From assembly GCF_003254565.1 (NCBI RefSeq), contig NZ_QJRI01000180.1, positions 186,001 to 250,000 on the forward strand: DNA of 64,000 nucleotides, given 5' to 3'. Below are positions 1-8,853 of this stretch, piece by piece; position 1 is the first letter of the stretch; each line of letters opens with the position of its first letter. This stretch comes from Flavobacterium nitrogenifigens. GTDB lineage: Bacteria > Bacteroidota > Bacteroidia > Flavobacteriales > Flavobacteriaceae. The notes below the pieces were generated by a model. That model was not told where the DNA came from. It made no database searches and saw only the letters and a list, made by a program, of their open reading frames with translations. The position numbers and the translations under genes are program-made.

Positions 1-432
1 ATCCGATTTTATATTGTTCTGAGCTGTAAATGTATTTAAATGCAATCCAGCAGAAGATAATAATGAATTGATATTATCATAAAGAAAAGAAGCAATTTTT
101 TTGTGTTCTGCCTCTTGAGAATCAATGCCAGAATTGATGATGTCGAGAAGGATTTTCTGTTTGGTGTCTTTTCGTTTTATTTTTTGCTTTAGTTTGTTGT
201 TTTGATACAAAAAGTAAAACAAAAGAAAAACAATGATGGTGAGTATGATAGATAAACTAACAATTTTTTTATTTCGTAATTTTTCTGATTTGCTAATAGA
301 TTTAAGAACGGTTTTATTATCAACTTGAGTTTGAGTAGCCTTTGTGTTTAGAGTGTCTTTTGGCTGTGCACGACTAGTTCCTTTAACAGCAAAGAAAAGT
401 AGTAAAGCGATAAAAAAACGGAAAGCAGACAT
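1..432 (-). CDS. Sensor histidine kinase, N-terminal part (runs off the window)
   Basis: The reading frame starts at 432 and is open to the window edge, so only the N-terminal 144 residues are seen. They comprise a signal-like hydrophobic start, a short periplasmic stretch, one membrane helix (around residues 55-75) and the beginning of a dimerisation helix of the NarX/DesK type ending in LYDNINSLLSSAGLHL. It lies 11 bases upstream of the response regulator, so the two form a two-component pair. In this kinase class the phosphate-accepting histidine sits in LHD; here the codon is TAT and the motif reads LYD. The ATPase domain lies outside the window. It is either a kinase with a replaced acceptor or a protein using another residue. 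The family call is fairly sure; the activity is not. Confidence 0.75.
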   Translation of the reverse strand, partial: MSAFRFFIALLLFFAVKGTSRAQPKDTLNTKATQTQVDNKTVLKSISKSEKLRNKKIVSLSIILTIIVFLLFYFLYQNNKLKQKIKRKDTKQKILLDIINSGIDSQEAEHKKIASFLYDNINSLLSSAGLHLNTFTAQNNIKSD

Positions 433-443
433 AAAAGCAATAG

Positions 444-1103
444 TTAAGGATTAATGAGATTGTTTTTAAGAGCGTATTTTACTAAACCGATTGTGCTTTT
501 TATATTTAGCTTTTTCATGATATTTTTGCGATGCGTTTCTACAGTATGTGCACTTATAAAGAGCTTTTCGCTGATTTCTTTTCCGCTATATTCTAAAGCA
601 ATCAAAATAATAATTTCGATTTCACGTGGACTTAAAATGGGATTTTCAATAATCGCATTATGATTCAGTTTCGGGCTGTCCATAAAGGAGTTGAAGATTT
701 TTTCTCTTACCGCATCGCTAAAATATTCCTGTCCTTGATAAACAGCTTCAACGGCTTCGATAATATTTTCTCCTGCGCAATTTTTTGTCAGATAGCCTTT
801 TGCACCTAGTTTCATTACTTCTTTAATAATTTTTAAATCATCGTAACTAGATAAAATGATGACTTTACAAGGCAATTGTTTTTCATTAAATTCTTTAAGG
901 GTTTCAATGCCATCTTTTTTCGGCATGCTGATATCTAAAATTAAGACATCGGCATTGTCTTTCATAACATCTTCATAGACAGTGGTACCGTCTAATGAAG
1001 TTCCTGCCACTTCAAAGTTTGAAACGGTTTGAAGTAAATTGGATAGACCATCAATTAAGACTTGGTGATCGTCTGCAAGATGGATCCTTATTTTTGGTGC
1101 CAT
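444..1103 (-). CDS. NarL/LuxR-family response regulator
   Basis: The protein has 219 residues from the chosen start. It has a receiver domain (about 1-120; acidic pair D11/D12, phosphoacceptor D57 in LILDISMP, Thr/Lys switch region SSYDD and LTKN) followed by a LuxR-type helix-turn-helix (LSPREIEIIILIALEYSGKEISEKL, then HTVETHRKNIMKKL). A longer frame begins 11 residues upstream with a hydrophobic tail, but MAPKIRIHLADDH is the normal start of the family, so 1103 is preferred. It follows the kinase gene at 1-432 and should be its partner. The regulated genes cannot be told from this window. Confidence 0.9.
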   Translation of the reverse strand: MAPKIRIHLADDHQVLIDGLSNLLQTVSNFEVAGTSLDGTTVYEDVMKDNADVLILDISMPKKDGIETLKEFNEKQLPCKVIILSSYDDLKIIKEVMKLGAKGYLTKNCAGENIIEAVEAVYQGQEYFSDAVREKIFNSFMDSPKLNHNAIIENPILSPREIEIIILIALEYSGKEISEKLFISAHTVETHRKNIMKKLNIKSTIGLVKYALKNNLINP

Positions 1104-1192
1104 GATTATTTGAATTTGAAAATGCAAATTTATCATGTAAATGGCATTTTTATTATGCTCTTTAAGTCTGATTTATAATATAATAAGGCAAA

Positions 1193-1222
1193 AAAAAACC
1201 CGAATAAAAATTCGGGTTCTTC
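1193..1222 (-). terminator. Intrinsic terminator
   Basis: Stem AACCCGAAT / ATTCGGGTT with a short A-rich loop. On the minus strand it is followed by a T run (the plus strand shows aaaaaaaa just before it). It closes the DUF4293 gene. Confidence 0.8.
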
Positions 1223-1251
1223 TTCGCACAAAATAAACTAAGTTTATAGGT

Positions 1252-1662
1252 TTACCTCAAACGATCAACAGATTTTACAAGATCTTCGTCCTTTTTGATG
1301 GCCTTATTAGCTAAAACTAATAACACGATAGCGACAATCGGCATGAACATCCCAATACCTTTCTCAGAGACCTCAGTCCCTCCAGATAAATTTAGTGATC
1401 GATATACAAATAATCCTAATAAAATTAAATTTAATATTATATTAAGTCTGTTTAATACAAACTGATTTTGTCTCTTTTTAAATGAAATAATACTAATAAT
1501 ACTAAGCATTGTTGTCAAACCTAATAAAATAGTATAAAGCTGATCCTGCATAAAAAAGAATGGTTTTCCTGCACTAGTTGTCCAAAGCGGAACAAAAAGC
1601 ATTAAAATGCCAGTTGCAGCAAAAGCTAGAAATAAATATACAGTCTGAATTCTTTGTATCAT
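1252..1662 (-). CDS. DUF4293 family membrane protein
   Basis: A 136-residue integral membrane protein with four predicted helices (about 8-28, 40-60, 70-88, 105-123) and a charged C-terminus KKDEDLVKSVDRLR. The pattern MIQRIQTVYLFLA and the position immediately upstream of, and divergent from, rho are typical of the Bacteroidota DUF4293 family. No catalytic motif is seen and the role is unknown. The gene has its own terminator. Confidence 0.8.
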   Translation of the reverse strand: MIQRIQTVYLFLAFAATGILMLFVPLWTTSAGKPFFFMQDQLYTILLGLTTMLSIISIISFKKRQNQFVLNRLNIILNLILLGLFVYRSLNLSGGTEVSEKGIGMFMPIVAIVLLVLANKAIKKDEDLVKSVDRLR

Positions 1663-1844
1663 GGTCTAAAAAATGTTTTACAAAAATATATTTTCTTTTT
1701 TTAAAATGCTATTGTATGATAAAATTTTATTCGTATTATTGCATCATAATACCGTAAGCACTTCATACTGCGGTCAATTCAAATTAATTATCTACCTATT
1801 CTTTTTACAGTATTCCTTAAAATAATTAAATTCATAGAACATTC

Positions 1845-3686
1845 ATGTTTGATATTTCTGCATTAAAAGAAATGAAGCTTGCTGAGCTTCAAGAAATAGC
1901 TAAGTTAGCTAAAACAATAAAGATTACTGGTGTCAAAAAAGAGACTTTAATTAGTCAGATTTTAGCACACCAAGAGAGTACTACTGCGCCTGCTCAAGCT
2001 CCTCAAACAGAAGTGGTTTCTGATGCAAAAGAAGATAAACCAAAGCGCGCCAGAATTGCTCCAGCCAAAGCAAAAACAGCAAATACCAAAAATGCACCTG
2101 TTTTAGAATTTGATAAAGTAGAGGAAACTGTTCAAAATAATGAAACTGCAGAAAAAGTGGAGCCAATTGCAGAAACGGCAACAGAAGCAGTACAGGAAAA
2201 TAAGCCTGCAGCAGGAAAAAAAGAACCTAAAGCGGTAAAATTTAATAAGCAGGCATACGAGAAAAAAGTAGCTCTTAAAAAAGAGAAAGAGGCAGTAAAA
2301 GAAGTAACTGCTGAAGAAGTTGCAGAATCAACTCCATCAGAAACAATTAATTCTGAGCCAACAGCAGAAACTGCTGAAAAAACTACACAATCTCCTGCAA
2401 AAAAGATTAATCCGAATCAGAATAAAAATCAGAACCAGAACCAAAATCAAAACCCGAATCAGAACCAAAATCAGAACGGGAATGGCAATGGAAACGGAAA
2501 TCACAATAACCAAAACCCTAATTACAAGAATAAAAAGAATAATAATAATTTCAGAGATTCTGATTTTGAATTTGACGGGATTATTGAAAGTGAAGGCGTT
2601 CTAGAAATGATGCCTGACGGTTACGGATTTTTACGTTCATCAGATTATAATTATTTAGCTTCTCCAGATGATATTTATTTATCAACTTCACAAATCAGAT
2701 TATTTGGTTTAAAAACTGGAGATACAGTAAAAGGAGTGGTTCGCCCTCCAAAAGAAGGTGAGAAGTTTTTCCCATTGGTTCGTGTGTTAAAAATTAACGG
2801 ACACGATCCGCAAGTGGTTCGCGATAGAGTTTCTTTCGAACACTTGACACCAGTTTTCCCTTCAGAAAAATTCAAACTAGCCGAAAAAGGCAGTTCTATT
2901 TCAACCAGAATTATAGATTTGTTTTCACCAATAGGTAAAGGTCAGCGTGGTATGATCGTTGCACAGCCTAAAACAGGTAAAACAATGCTTCTTAAAGATA
3001 TTGCAAACGCAATTGCAGCCAACCATCCTGAGGTTTACTTAATTGTTCTTTTGATTGATGAGCGTCCTGAGGAGGTTACCGATATGCAAAGAAGTGTTCG
3101 TGGAGAAGTTATCGCTTCAACTTTTGATAGAGAGCCACAAGAGCACGTAAAAATCGCTAACATTGTATTGGAAAAAGCAAAACGTTTAGTAGAATGTGGT
3201 CACGATGTTGTGATTTTATTAGACTCTATTACACGTTTAGCAAGAGCTTATAATACAGTTCAGCCAGCATCTGGGAAAGTATTAAGTGGAGGTGTTGATG
3301 CCAATGCATTACAAAAACCAAAACGTTTCTTTGGAGCTGCGAGAAATGTAGAAAACGGTGGATCTTTAAGTATCATCGCAACTGCATTAACAGAAACTGG
3401 TTCTAAAATGGACGAGGTTATCTTCGAGGAATTCAAAGGAACTGGTAATATGGAGTTACAATTAGATCGTAAGATAGCTAATAAACGTATTTTCCCTGCA
3501 ATCGACCTTACGTCATCTAGTACACGTCGTGATGACTTATTATTAGACGAGAAAACATTACAAAGAATGTGGATTATGCGTAAATATCTATCAGATATGA
3601 ACCCAGTAGAATCTATGGATTTTGTAAACGATCGTTTCAAGAAAACGAAAAATAATGAGGAGTTTTTGATTTCGATGAATGACTAG
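1845..3686 (+). CDS. rho: Transcription termination factor Rho
   Basis: Hexameric RNA/DNA helicase that ends transcription on unstructured, untranslated RNA. The 613 residues are longer than the usual ~420. Residues 1-45 are the Rho N-terminal helical domain; about 46-240 are a charged insert ending in an Asn/Gln/Gly tract; about 245-325 are the cold-shock-like RNA-binding domain (DGYGFLRSSDYNYL); the ATPase domain follows with Walker A GMIVAQPKTGKT, Walker B VVILLDSITRLARAYN and the Q/R-loop region. Long disordered inserts are known for Bacteroidota Rho. The gene is monocistronic, divergent from DUF4293 and closed by a strong hairpin. Confidence 0.97.
   Translation: MFDISALKEMKLAELQEIAKLAKTIKITGVKKETLISQILAHQESTTAPAQAPQTEVVSDAKEDKPKRARIAPAKAKTANTKNAPVLEFDKVEETVQNNETAEKVEPIAETATEAVQENKPAAGKKEPKAVKFNKQAYEKKVALKKEKEAVKEVTAEEVAESTPSETINSEPTAETAEKTTQSPAKKINPNQNKNQNQNQNQNPNQNQNQNGNGNGNGNHNNQNPNYKNKKNNNNFRDSDFEFDGIIESEGVLEMMPDGYGFLRSSDYNYLASPDDIYLSTSQIRLFGLKTGDTVKGVVRPPKEGEKFFPLVRVLKINGHDPQVVRDRVSFEHLTPVFPSEKFKLAEKGSSISTRIIDLFSPIGKGQRGMIVAQPKTGKTMLLKDIANAIAANHPEVYLIVLLIDERPEEVTDMQRSVRGEVIASTFDREPQEHVKIANIVLEKAKRLVECGHDVVILLDSITRLARAYNTVQPASGKVLSGGVDANALQKPKRFFGAARNVENGGSLSIIATALTETGSKMDEVIFEEFKGTGNMELQLDRKIANKRIFPAIDLTSSSTRRDDLLLDEKTLQRMWIMRKYLSDMNPVESMDFVNDRFKKTKNNEEFLISMND
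2409..2550 (+). repeat. Asn/Gln/Gly-coding simple repeat inside rho
   Basis: Irregular runs of aat/aac with cag/caa and then gga/ggc codons encode alternating N-Q, then N-G, then N-rich sequence at about residues 189-235 of Rho. The tract lies just before the RNA-binding domain. Such near-repeats can change length by slippage. Confidence 0.85.
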
Positions 3687-3689
3687 TTA

Positions 3690-3857
3690 AAGTTGTTAAG
3701 GTTCTGAGATGCTAAGATGCTAAGTTTTTCTAGCTATGAGTAAATTAGTAAATCAAAAAATATATAAAAAAAGGATGAGTTTTACTCATCCTTTTTTTGT
3801 TTTTAACACTCCTAAGAGAAAACTTAGAATCTTAGCATCTCAGAACCTTAGCAACTT
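3690..3857. repeat. Inverted repeat (GCTAAGATGCTAAG family)
   Basis: Left arm 3690-3724 and right arm 3823-3857 are reverse complements over 35 bases with about two mismatches. The rho terminator lies between them. A single-arm relative occurs at 47566-47602. The right arm reaches into the stop codon of the peptidase gene. Confidence 0.8.
3766..3799 (+). terminator. Bidirectional intrinsic terminator after rho
   Basis: Stem AAAAGGATGAG / CTCATCCTTTT with a short loop, followed by T7 on the plus strand and T-rich on the minus strand. It serves rho and the convergent peptidase gene. Confidence 0.9.
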
Positions 3858-4872
3858 ATTTTTTATCCACTACCGGTCTATTTTCTCTATTAGCCAAATC
3901 CCAAGCTACTACAAAAGCCAGTTTTGTTCTTTTGGTTAAAGCATCATATTCAATTTTTTGAGGTTCGTCACCTTTTCCGTGGTAATCTTCGTGAACTCCG
4001 TTGAAGAAGAAAACAGCTGGAATACCGTGTTTTGCGAAGTTATAGTGATCAGAACGTTCATAGAAATGGTTTGGGTCTTTAGGATCATTAAATTTAAAAT
4101 CTAAGTCCATTTTAATGTATTTCTCGTTTTGAGAGACAACCGCATTGTGTAAATCAGATGATAATCTGTCAGCACCAATTACATAAACGTAGTTGTTTGT
4201 ATTTGAATGCTCAACATCACGGCGTCCGATCATGTCAATATTGATATCCGCAATGGTGTTTTCGATTGGAAATAATGGATTTTCAGAATAATAACGTGAT
4301 CCGTGCAAACCATGTTCTTCACCAGTTACGTGAAGAAATAAAATAGAACGTTTCGGACCGTGGCCTTGCTTTTTAGCTTTAGCAAAAGCTTTAGCCATTT
4401 CTATAACCGCTACAGTTCCAGAGCCATCATCATCAGCACCGTTGTAAACTTCGCCATCTTTAATACCCACGTGATCGTAGTGTGCAGAAATTACTAATAC
4501 TTCATCTGGTTTTTCTGAACCTTCAATGTAAGCCCAGATATTTTCAGAATCTGGAAGATTTTGATTACGTCTTGCATTCATAAATGCAGCGGGAACAGGC
4601 TGGTAGAAATCTTTAGCTCCTTTTGGAAAAGAGATCCCGCTTTTTTTGTATTGCTCGATCATATAAAGACCTGCTTTTTTCTGTCCTTTAGAACCAGTTT
4701 CACGGCCTTCCATTTCATCAGAAGCAACAGTATAAAGCATTTTTTTAAGATCTTTTTCGCTGATGGCTTTTACGTATTTTGTTGGATCCGAATTGTCTTT
4801 GGCTGTAGTTGACTGCGTAGTTTTACAAGAATACGCAGAGACAATTAAGAATAAAATGAGTATTTTTTTCAT
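3856..4872 (-). CDS. M28-family zinc metallopeptidase, lipoprotein
   Basis: 338 residues. A lipoprotein signal (MKKILILFLIVSAYSC, lipobox cysteine at 16) places it in the envelope. The M28 aminopeptidase zinc and catalytic motifs are present in order: SAHYDHVG (His ligand and Asp), NGADDDGSG (bridging Asp), HVTGEEHGLHGS (catalytic Glu pair), NIDMIG (Asp) and ERSDHYNFAKHGIPA (final His). It probably trims peptides in the periplasm. The neighbours on the same strand (DUF3667 and the hydrolase) lie close upstream but give no pathway clue. Start is at the signal peptide; the C-terminus ends at an inverted-repeat arm. Confidence 0.93.
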   Translation of the reverse strand: MKKILILFLIVSAYSCKTTQSTTAKDNSDPTKYVKAISEKDLKKMLYTVASDEMEGRETGSKGQKKAGLYMIEQYKKSGISFPKGAKDFYQPVPAAFMNARRNQNLPDSENIWAYIEGSEKPDEVLVISAHYDHVGIKDGEVYNGADDDGSGTVAVIEMAKAFAKAKKQGHGPKRSILFLHVTGEEHGLHGSRYYSENPLFPIENTIADINIDMIGRRDVEHSNTNNYVYVIGADRLSSDLHNAVVSQNEKYIKMDLDFKFNDPKDPNHFYERSDHYNFAKHGIPAVFFFNGVHEDYHGKGDEPQKIEYDALTKRTKLAFVVAWDLANRENRPVVDKK

Positions 4873-4880
4873 TCTAGTAG

Positions 4881-5852
4881 TTAGTGTAAATTAATAAATG
4901 TGTAAAGAACGTATAAAGTGAGTAAAAATAGGATAAAAAGAGAATTTATTATAAACAACAAAAAGCTTTTTATAAAAGAAACTATTCTCGACTCGCCATA
5001 AAAACGGTGGTGTGCAGGGTAAAAATAATAGCACATCCAAATGGTTCCTGCAAAAGTGATAATACCAGAAATAAAAGATAATGGACTATCCTCTCCGAAA
5101 AGACCAATCACTCTGTCAACAATAAACATGATGAGAAAAATCAGTAAGAGGAAAGAAAAATAGTGGAGTGTGAAAATTCCGTGATCAAAATAATACCATC
5201 TCTTTTTGTTGTGGAAAAGCCACAGGAAAAAAGCAAAAAACGGCATTATTATAAAGAGGATTTTAGGAAGATTATGAAAGAACGATTCAACGAATTTTTC
5301 ATAAATCTCTTTTTTGGTGTATTTCTCCGTGACGTGACTTGCTTTTTCAATAATCCAGTAGGAGCTAGCATTGAGCTTCTCATTTTCTTTTCCGTATTTC
5401 TGAATAGAATCAATTTTCCTCATATTTAAAAAATGAAAGTACTTTTTGTCTTCTTTTTTAATATTCAGGTCTTTAGTAGCTTTATCAATTTCCTTATTTA
5501 ATTCCTTTTCGCTTTTATCAATATCACCGCTGATTTTGCTTGGAAACATGGCAATCAATAAAAAAGTAATAAAACTTATAAAAATGTAAAGTCGAACAGG
5601 AGCTAAATAAGACAAACGCCTTCCTGAAAGATATTCTTTGGTAAGCGTTGAAGGCTTGAACAGCAGATTTTTTATGGTCTTCCAAAATGCATTTTCGTAA
5701 TGCGTTAAATCCTCAAAAAAATGAACAAATAAATGATGGAAAGTCTTTCTAGAATCACTATTTTCTTGTCCGCAGTTAGGGCAGAATTTTTGTTCTACAA
5801 CATGTCTGCAGTTTAGACAAGTTTTGTCTTCTCTAATTTTATTATGTGACAT
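4881..5852 (-). CDS. DUF3667 membrane protein with zinc ribbon
   Basis: 323 residues. The N-terminus carries a four-cysteine zinc ribbon (CLNCRHVV then KFCPNCGQ, residues about 17-39) followed by four to five hydrophobic segments (about 88-108, 198-218, 228-250, 258-278, 295-317). A charged Lys/Glu-rich loop sits near 115-190. This arrangement is that of the Bacteroidota DUF3667 family, whose function is unknown. The gene ends 8 bases before the peptidase start, so the two are probably co-transcribed. Confidence 0.85.
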   Translation of the reverse strand: MSHNKIREDKTCLNCRHVVEQKFCPNCGQENSDSRKTFHHLFVHFFEDLTHYENAFWKTIKNLLFKPSTLTKEYLSGRRLSYLAPVRLYIFISFITFLLIAMFPSKISGDIDKSEKELNKEIDKATKDLNIKKEDKKYFHFLNMRKIDSIQKYGKENEKLNASSYWIIEKASHVTEKYTKKEIYEKFVESFFHNLPKILFIIMPFFAFFLWLFHNKKRWYYFDHGIFTLHYFSFLLLIFLIMFIVDRVIGLFGEDSPLSFISGIITFAGTIWMCYYFYPAHHRFYGESRIVSFIKSFLLFIINSLFILFLLTLYVLYTFINLH

Positions 5853-5908
5853 TAGTTTATATTAATTGATTTGTTTTTGGTAGTTTTTTAAGTGTTATTT
5901 ATTTGAAA

Positions 5909-6682
5909 TTATTTTTTCAGGACTTCATTTAAGAAAAGCTGTAAATGGTCAAAAGATCTTTTTGCGGCAATAGCATTATATGCAGCGCCTTTAGAGTTAT
6001 CGCTTCCAGCTTCAGGGTTTGTAAAAGAGTGAACAGCATTTGCATAATAAATCATTTCCCAGTCTGCTTTGCCATCACGCATTTCCTGCTGAAAAGCAGC
6101 GATTTCGTCTTTTGAAACAAACGGATCATCAGCTCCATGGCAAATAAGGACTTTTGTAGAAATTGGTTCGTTTTTTCTACTTGCATCTTTTCCTAAACCA
6201 CCGTGAAAGGAAGCAATACCTTTTACATTCAAATGTCCACGGGCTGCTTCAAGAACTCCGCTTCCGCCAAAGCAATAACCGATTGCCACAATATTGTCTG
6301 CATTAGCTCCAGATTTAACCAATTCTTTCAAAGCAGCATCAATACGTTTTTGGTAAGCTTCAAAATTTGTTTTGTAAAAGCCAGCCTGTTTTCCTGCTTC
6401 ACCTGTATTTTTAGGATAATTTCCTTCGCCATAAATATCAGCGATAAAAACATGATAACCCAGTTTAGATAATTCTTCTGCAATTCCTTTAGAAGCATTA
6501 TCAATTCCTAGCCATGCTGGAAGAAGCAAAATGCCTGGATTATTGGCGCTTTTTTTAGCAGATTTTATAAATAAGCCGTTTAGTTGCTGGCTTCCTTCTG
6601 TGTATTTTACTGGTTTTAATTGCGCATTCATAAGATTTGAGAATAAGATTGCACTGAATAAAATGATTATGGAGTTTTTCAT
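5909..6682 (-). CDS. Secreted dienelactone-hydrolase-family enzyme
   Basis: 257 residues from the chosen start MKNSIIILF, which opens a signal peptide ending near NLMNAQ; the upstream seven-residue extension is not needed. It is an alpha/beta hydrolase with nucleophile motif GYCFGGSG (Cys, as in dienelactone hydrolases), Asp in CHGADDPFV and His in NAVHSFTNP. It probably hydrolyses a small ester or lactone in the periplasm; the substrate cannot be told. It ends about 56 bases before DUF3667. Confidence 0.9.
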   Translation of the reverse strand: MKNSIIILFSAILFSNLMNAQLKPVKYTEGSQQLNGLFIKSAKKSANNPGILLLPAWLGIDNASKGIAEELSKLGYHVFIADIYGEGNYPKNTGEAGKQAGFYKTNFEAYQKRIDAALKELVKSGANADNIVAIGYCFGGSGVLEAARGHLNVKGIASFHGGLGKDASRKNEPISTKVLICHGADDPFVSKDEIAAFQQEMRDGKADWEMIYYANAVHSFTNPEAGSDNSKGAAYNAIAAKRSFDHLQLFLNEVLKK

Positions 6683-6723
6683 GATTTCTTCAATTTTTAA
6701 CAAATATCAGAAATATTATGTTA

Positions 6724-6760
6724 CAAAAAAACCTCACAAGTAAATTCTTGTGAGGTTTGT
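6724..6760 (-). terminator. Intrinsic terminator after the Lrp-type regulator
   Basis: Stem AACCTCACAAG / CTTGTGAGGTT with a six-base loop; on the minus strand it is followed by T6. Confidence 0.85.
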
Positions 6761-6790
6761 AGCCTATATTTTAAAAGAAAATTTTTTCTC

Positions 6791-7243
6791 TTACAATGAT
6801 ATGTTTCGTTTAAAAGCACAGCCCAATTCTACAATAGAATCGGTCTTGTCTATACCTGGAATTCCATCGATTTTTTCGTAAAGAATACGGCGCATGTGTT
6901 CGTGATTTTTAGCAATGATTTTGATGTAAAGCGTAAAAGAACCAGTTACATAATAACATTCGGTAATCTCAGGAATTTCTTTAAGCGCATCAATAATTCT
7001 TTCAGAATCAGAATCTTTGTTTAATGTGAGTCCAGTAAAAGATGCCCAGTCGTAGCCTATTTTCTTTTCCTGAATAATGGGTTTAATACCGCCAATTACA
7101 CCTTGTTCAATCATTCTGTTAATACGCTGATGCACCATTGTATTTGATATTTTAAGATTAGTGGCAATAGCAGAGAAGGCCATTCTTCCGTCTTTTTCTA
7201 ATTCTTTAAGAATACTAATATCAAATTCGTCTAATAATTCCAT
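6791..7243 (-). CDS. Lrp/AsnC-family transcriptional regulator
   Basis: 150 residues. There is an N-terminal winged helix-turn-helix (about 5-65, LDEFDISILKELEKDGRMAFSAIATNLKIS) and a C-terminal ligand-binding RAM domain (about 70-150, ITECYYVTGSFTLYIKI). It is divergent from rocD with 224 bases between. This arrangement suggests control of ornithine/arginine breakdown by amino-acid availability. The interval carries an inverted repeat (7372-7405) that could be an operator. Confidence 0.9.
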   Translation of the reverse strand: MELLDEFDISILKELEKDGRMAFSAIATNLKISNTMVHQRINRMIEQGVIGGIKPIIQEKKIGYDWASFTGLTLNKDSDSERIIDALKEIPEITECYYVTGSFTLYIKIIAKNHEHMRRILYEKIDGIPGIDKTDSIVELGCAFKRNISL

Positions 7244-7371
7244 TCAGTAAAAATCGTTTTAAAATTGAGTCTTTTGCGATTTATAAAAGTAATTCTTTTT
7301 TTTAATAAAATATCATTTAATCATACTTCTCAAAAAATAAATATGCTTTTTTTTGAGTGATTAAATTTAAG

Positions 7372-7405
7372 TTTTGACTTTTATTTTGTTATATTTAAGT
7401 CAAAA
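7372..7405. promoter_or_regulatory. Candidate Lrp-type operator between the regulator gene and rocD
   Basis: Perfect inverted arms TTTTGACTT (7372-7380) and AAGTCAAAA (7397-7405) in an AT-rich stretch just upstream of the inferred rocD promoter. Its assignment to the adjacent Lrp-type regulator is inference. Confidence 0.45.
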
Positions 7406-7418
7406 TATTGTTTTTTAA

Positions 7419-7448
7419 ATTGTTATTTGTTTAATTTTAATATTTTTG
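7419..7448 (+). promoter_or_regulatory. Probable rocD promoter
   Basis: An exact Bacteroidota -7 box TATTTTTG at 7441-7448 has ATTG 18 bases upstream (7419-7422) as a weak -33 element. It lies 19 bases before the rocD start codon. Confidence 0.5.
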
Positions 7449-7467
7449 TAGAAATAAAAAGCATATT

Positions 7468-8718
7468 ATGATAAGTACAGAAAAAACACTTTCATCAAAA
7501 TCAGAAGTTTTGATTGAAAAAGAAAACAAATATGGAGCTCATAATTACCATCCGCTTCCTGTAGTTTTAGAACGAGGAGAAGGCGTTTATGTATGGGATG
7601 TTGACGGAAAGAAATATTATGATTTTTTATCTGCTTATTCTGCAGTAAATCAAGGTCATTGCCATCCTAAAATTGTAAATGCAATGGTAGAACAGGCGCA
7701 AAAACTGACTTTGACATCTCGTGCTTTTTATAATGATAAATTAGGAAACTACGAAGAATATGTAACGAACTATTTTGGTTTCGATAAAGTTCTTCCAATG
7801 AATACAGGTGCTGAAGCAGTTGAAACAGCCTTAAAAATTTCAAGAAAGTGGGCGTATGAAGTAAAAGGAATTCCAGAAAATCAAGCGCAGATTATTGTGT
7901 GCGAGAATAATTTTCACGGAAGAACTACCACTATCATTTCATTTTCTAATGATGAAACAGCACGCAAAAACTTCGGACCTTTTACAGATGGTTTCATTAA
8001 AATTGAATATGATAATCTAGAAGCGCTTGAAAACGCTTTAAATTCATCAAAAAATATCGCTGGATTCTTGGTTGAACCAATTCAGGGTGAGGCAGGAGTT
8101 TATGTTCCTTCTGAAGGATATTTAGCGAAAGCGAAAGCACTTTGCGAAAAACACAACGTGCTTTTTATTGCCGATGAGGTACAGACAGGAATCGCGCGTA
8201 CAGGAAAACTGTTAGCAGTTCATCATGAAAATGTGCAGCCTGATGTTTTAATTTTAGGAAAAGCCATTTCTGGCGGAGTTTACCCAGTTTCGGCTGTTTT
8301 GTGTAATGACGAAATCATGAATGTGATTAAACCCGGACAGCACGGTTCTACTTTTGGAGGAAATCCAGTTGCGGCAGCAGTTGCCATTGCAGCTCTTGAA
8401 GTGATTAAAGACGAAAAACTGGCTGAAAACGCAGAACGTTTAGGAGTTATTTTAAGAGACGGATTAAATAAAATCGCTGAAAAAAATAACTTAATTACGC
8501 TAGTTCGCGGAAAAGGTCTTTTGAATGCAATTGTAATCAACACAGACGAAGAATCTGATTTAGCTTGGGAAATTTGTTTGAAATTTAGAGATAACGGATT
8601 ATTGGCAAAACCAACTCACGGAAATAAAATCAGACTGGCTCCACCTTTGGTAATGACCGAAGAGCAAATTAATGAATGTCTTGATATTATCGAGAAATCT
8701 TTGAATGAGTTTAAATAA
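7468..8718 (+). CDS. rocD: Ornithine aminotransferase
   Basis: 416 residues, the normal length for this PLP enzyme. It transfers the delta-amino group of ornithine to 2-oxoglutarate, giving glutamate semialdehyde. The class-III aminotransferase signature is visible: VLPMNTGAEAVETALKISRKWAY, the FHGRT loop, ADEVQTGIARTGK with the cofactor Asp, and the Schiff-base lysine in LILGKAISGG. GSTFGGNP and a C-terminal ligand region follow. It is single, divergent from an Lrp-type regulator and closed by a hairpin. Confidence 0.95.
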   Translation: MISTEKTLSSKSEVLIEKENKYGAHNYHPLPVVLERGEGVYVWDVDGKKYYDFLSAYSAVNQGHCHPKIVNAMVEQAQKLTLTSRAFYNDKLGNYEEYVTNYFGFDKVLPMNTGAEAVETALKISRKWAYEVKGIPENQAQIIVCENNFHGRTTTIISFSNDETARKNFGPFTDGFIKIEYDNLEALENALNSSKNIAGFLVEPIQGEAGVYVPSEGYLAKAKALCEKHNVLFIADEVQTGIARTGKLLAVHHENVQPDVLILGKAISGGVYPVSAVLCNDEIMNVIKPGQHGSTFGGNPVAAAVAIAALEVIKDEKLAENAERLGVILRDGLNKIAEKNNLITLVRGKGLLNAIVINTDEESDLAWEICLKFRDNGLLAKPTHGNKIRLAPPLVMTEEQINECLDIIEKSLNEFK

Positions 8719-8737
8719 TTCTTTCTAATAATTTAAA

Positions 8738-8772
8738 AATAAAAAGCAGCAAATTACTTGCTGCTTTTTTTG
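8738..8772 (+). terminator. Intrinsic terminator after rocD
   Basis: Stem AAAAAGCAGCAA / TTGCTGCTTTTT followed by T residues; also A-rich on the other side, so possibly bidirectional. Confidence 0.85.
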
Positions 8773-8853
8773 TAGACCATTTTTGTTTTAAAAAGCGACT
8801 GCTACACTAACAATCGCTTTTTGTTATAATTACTAAAATATCAAAAAAAGTAA

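Noticed and set aside
3736..3939. 67-residue frame after rho
   Set aside because: Covers the terminator and repeat arm; no protein-like features.
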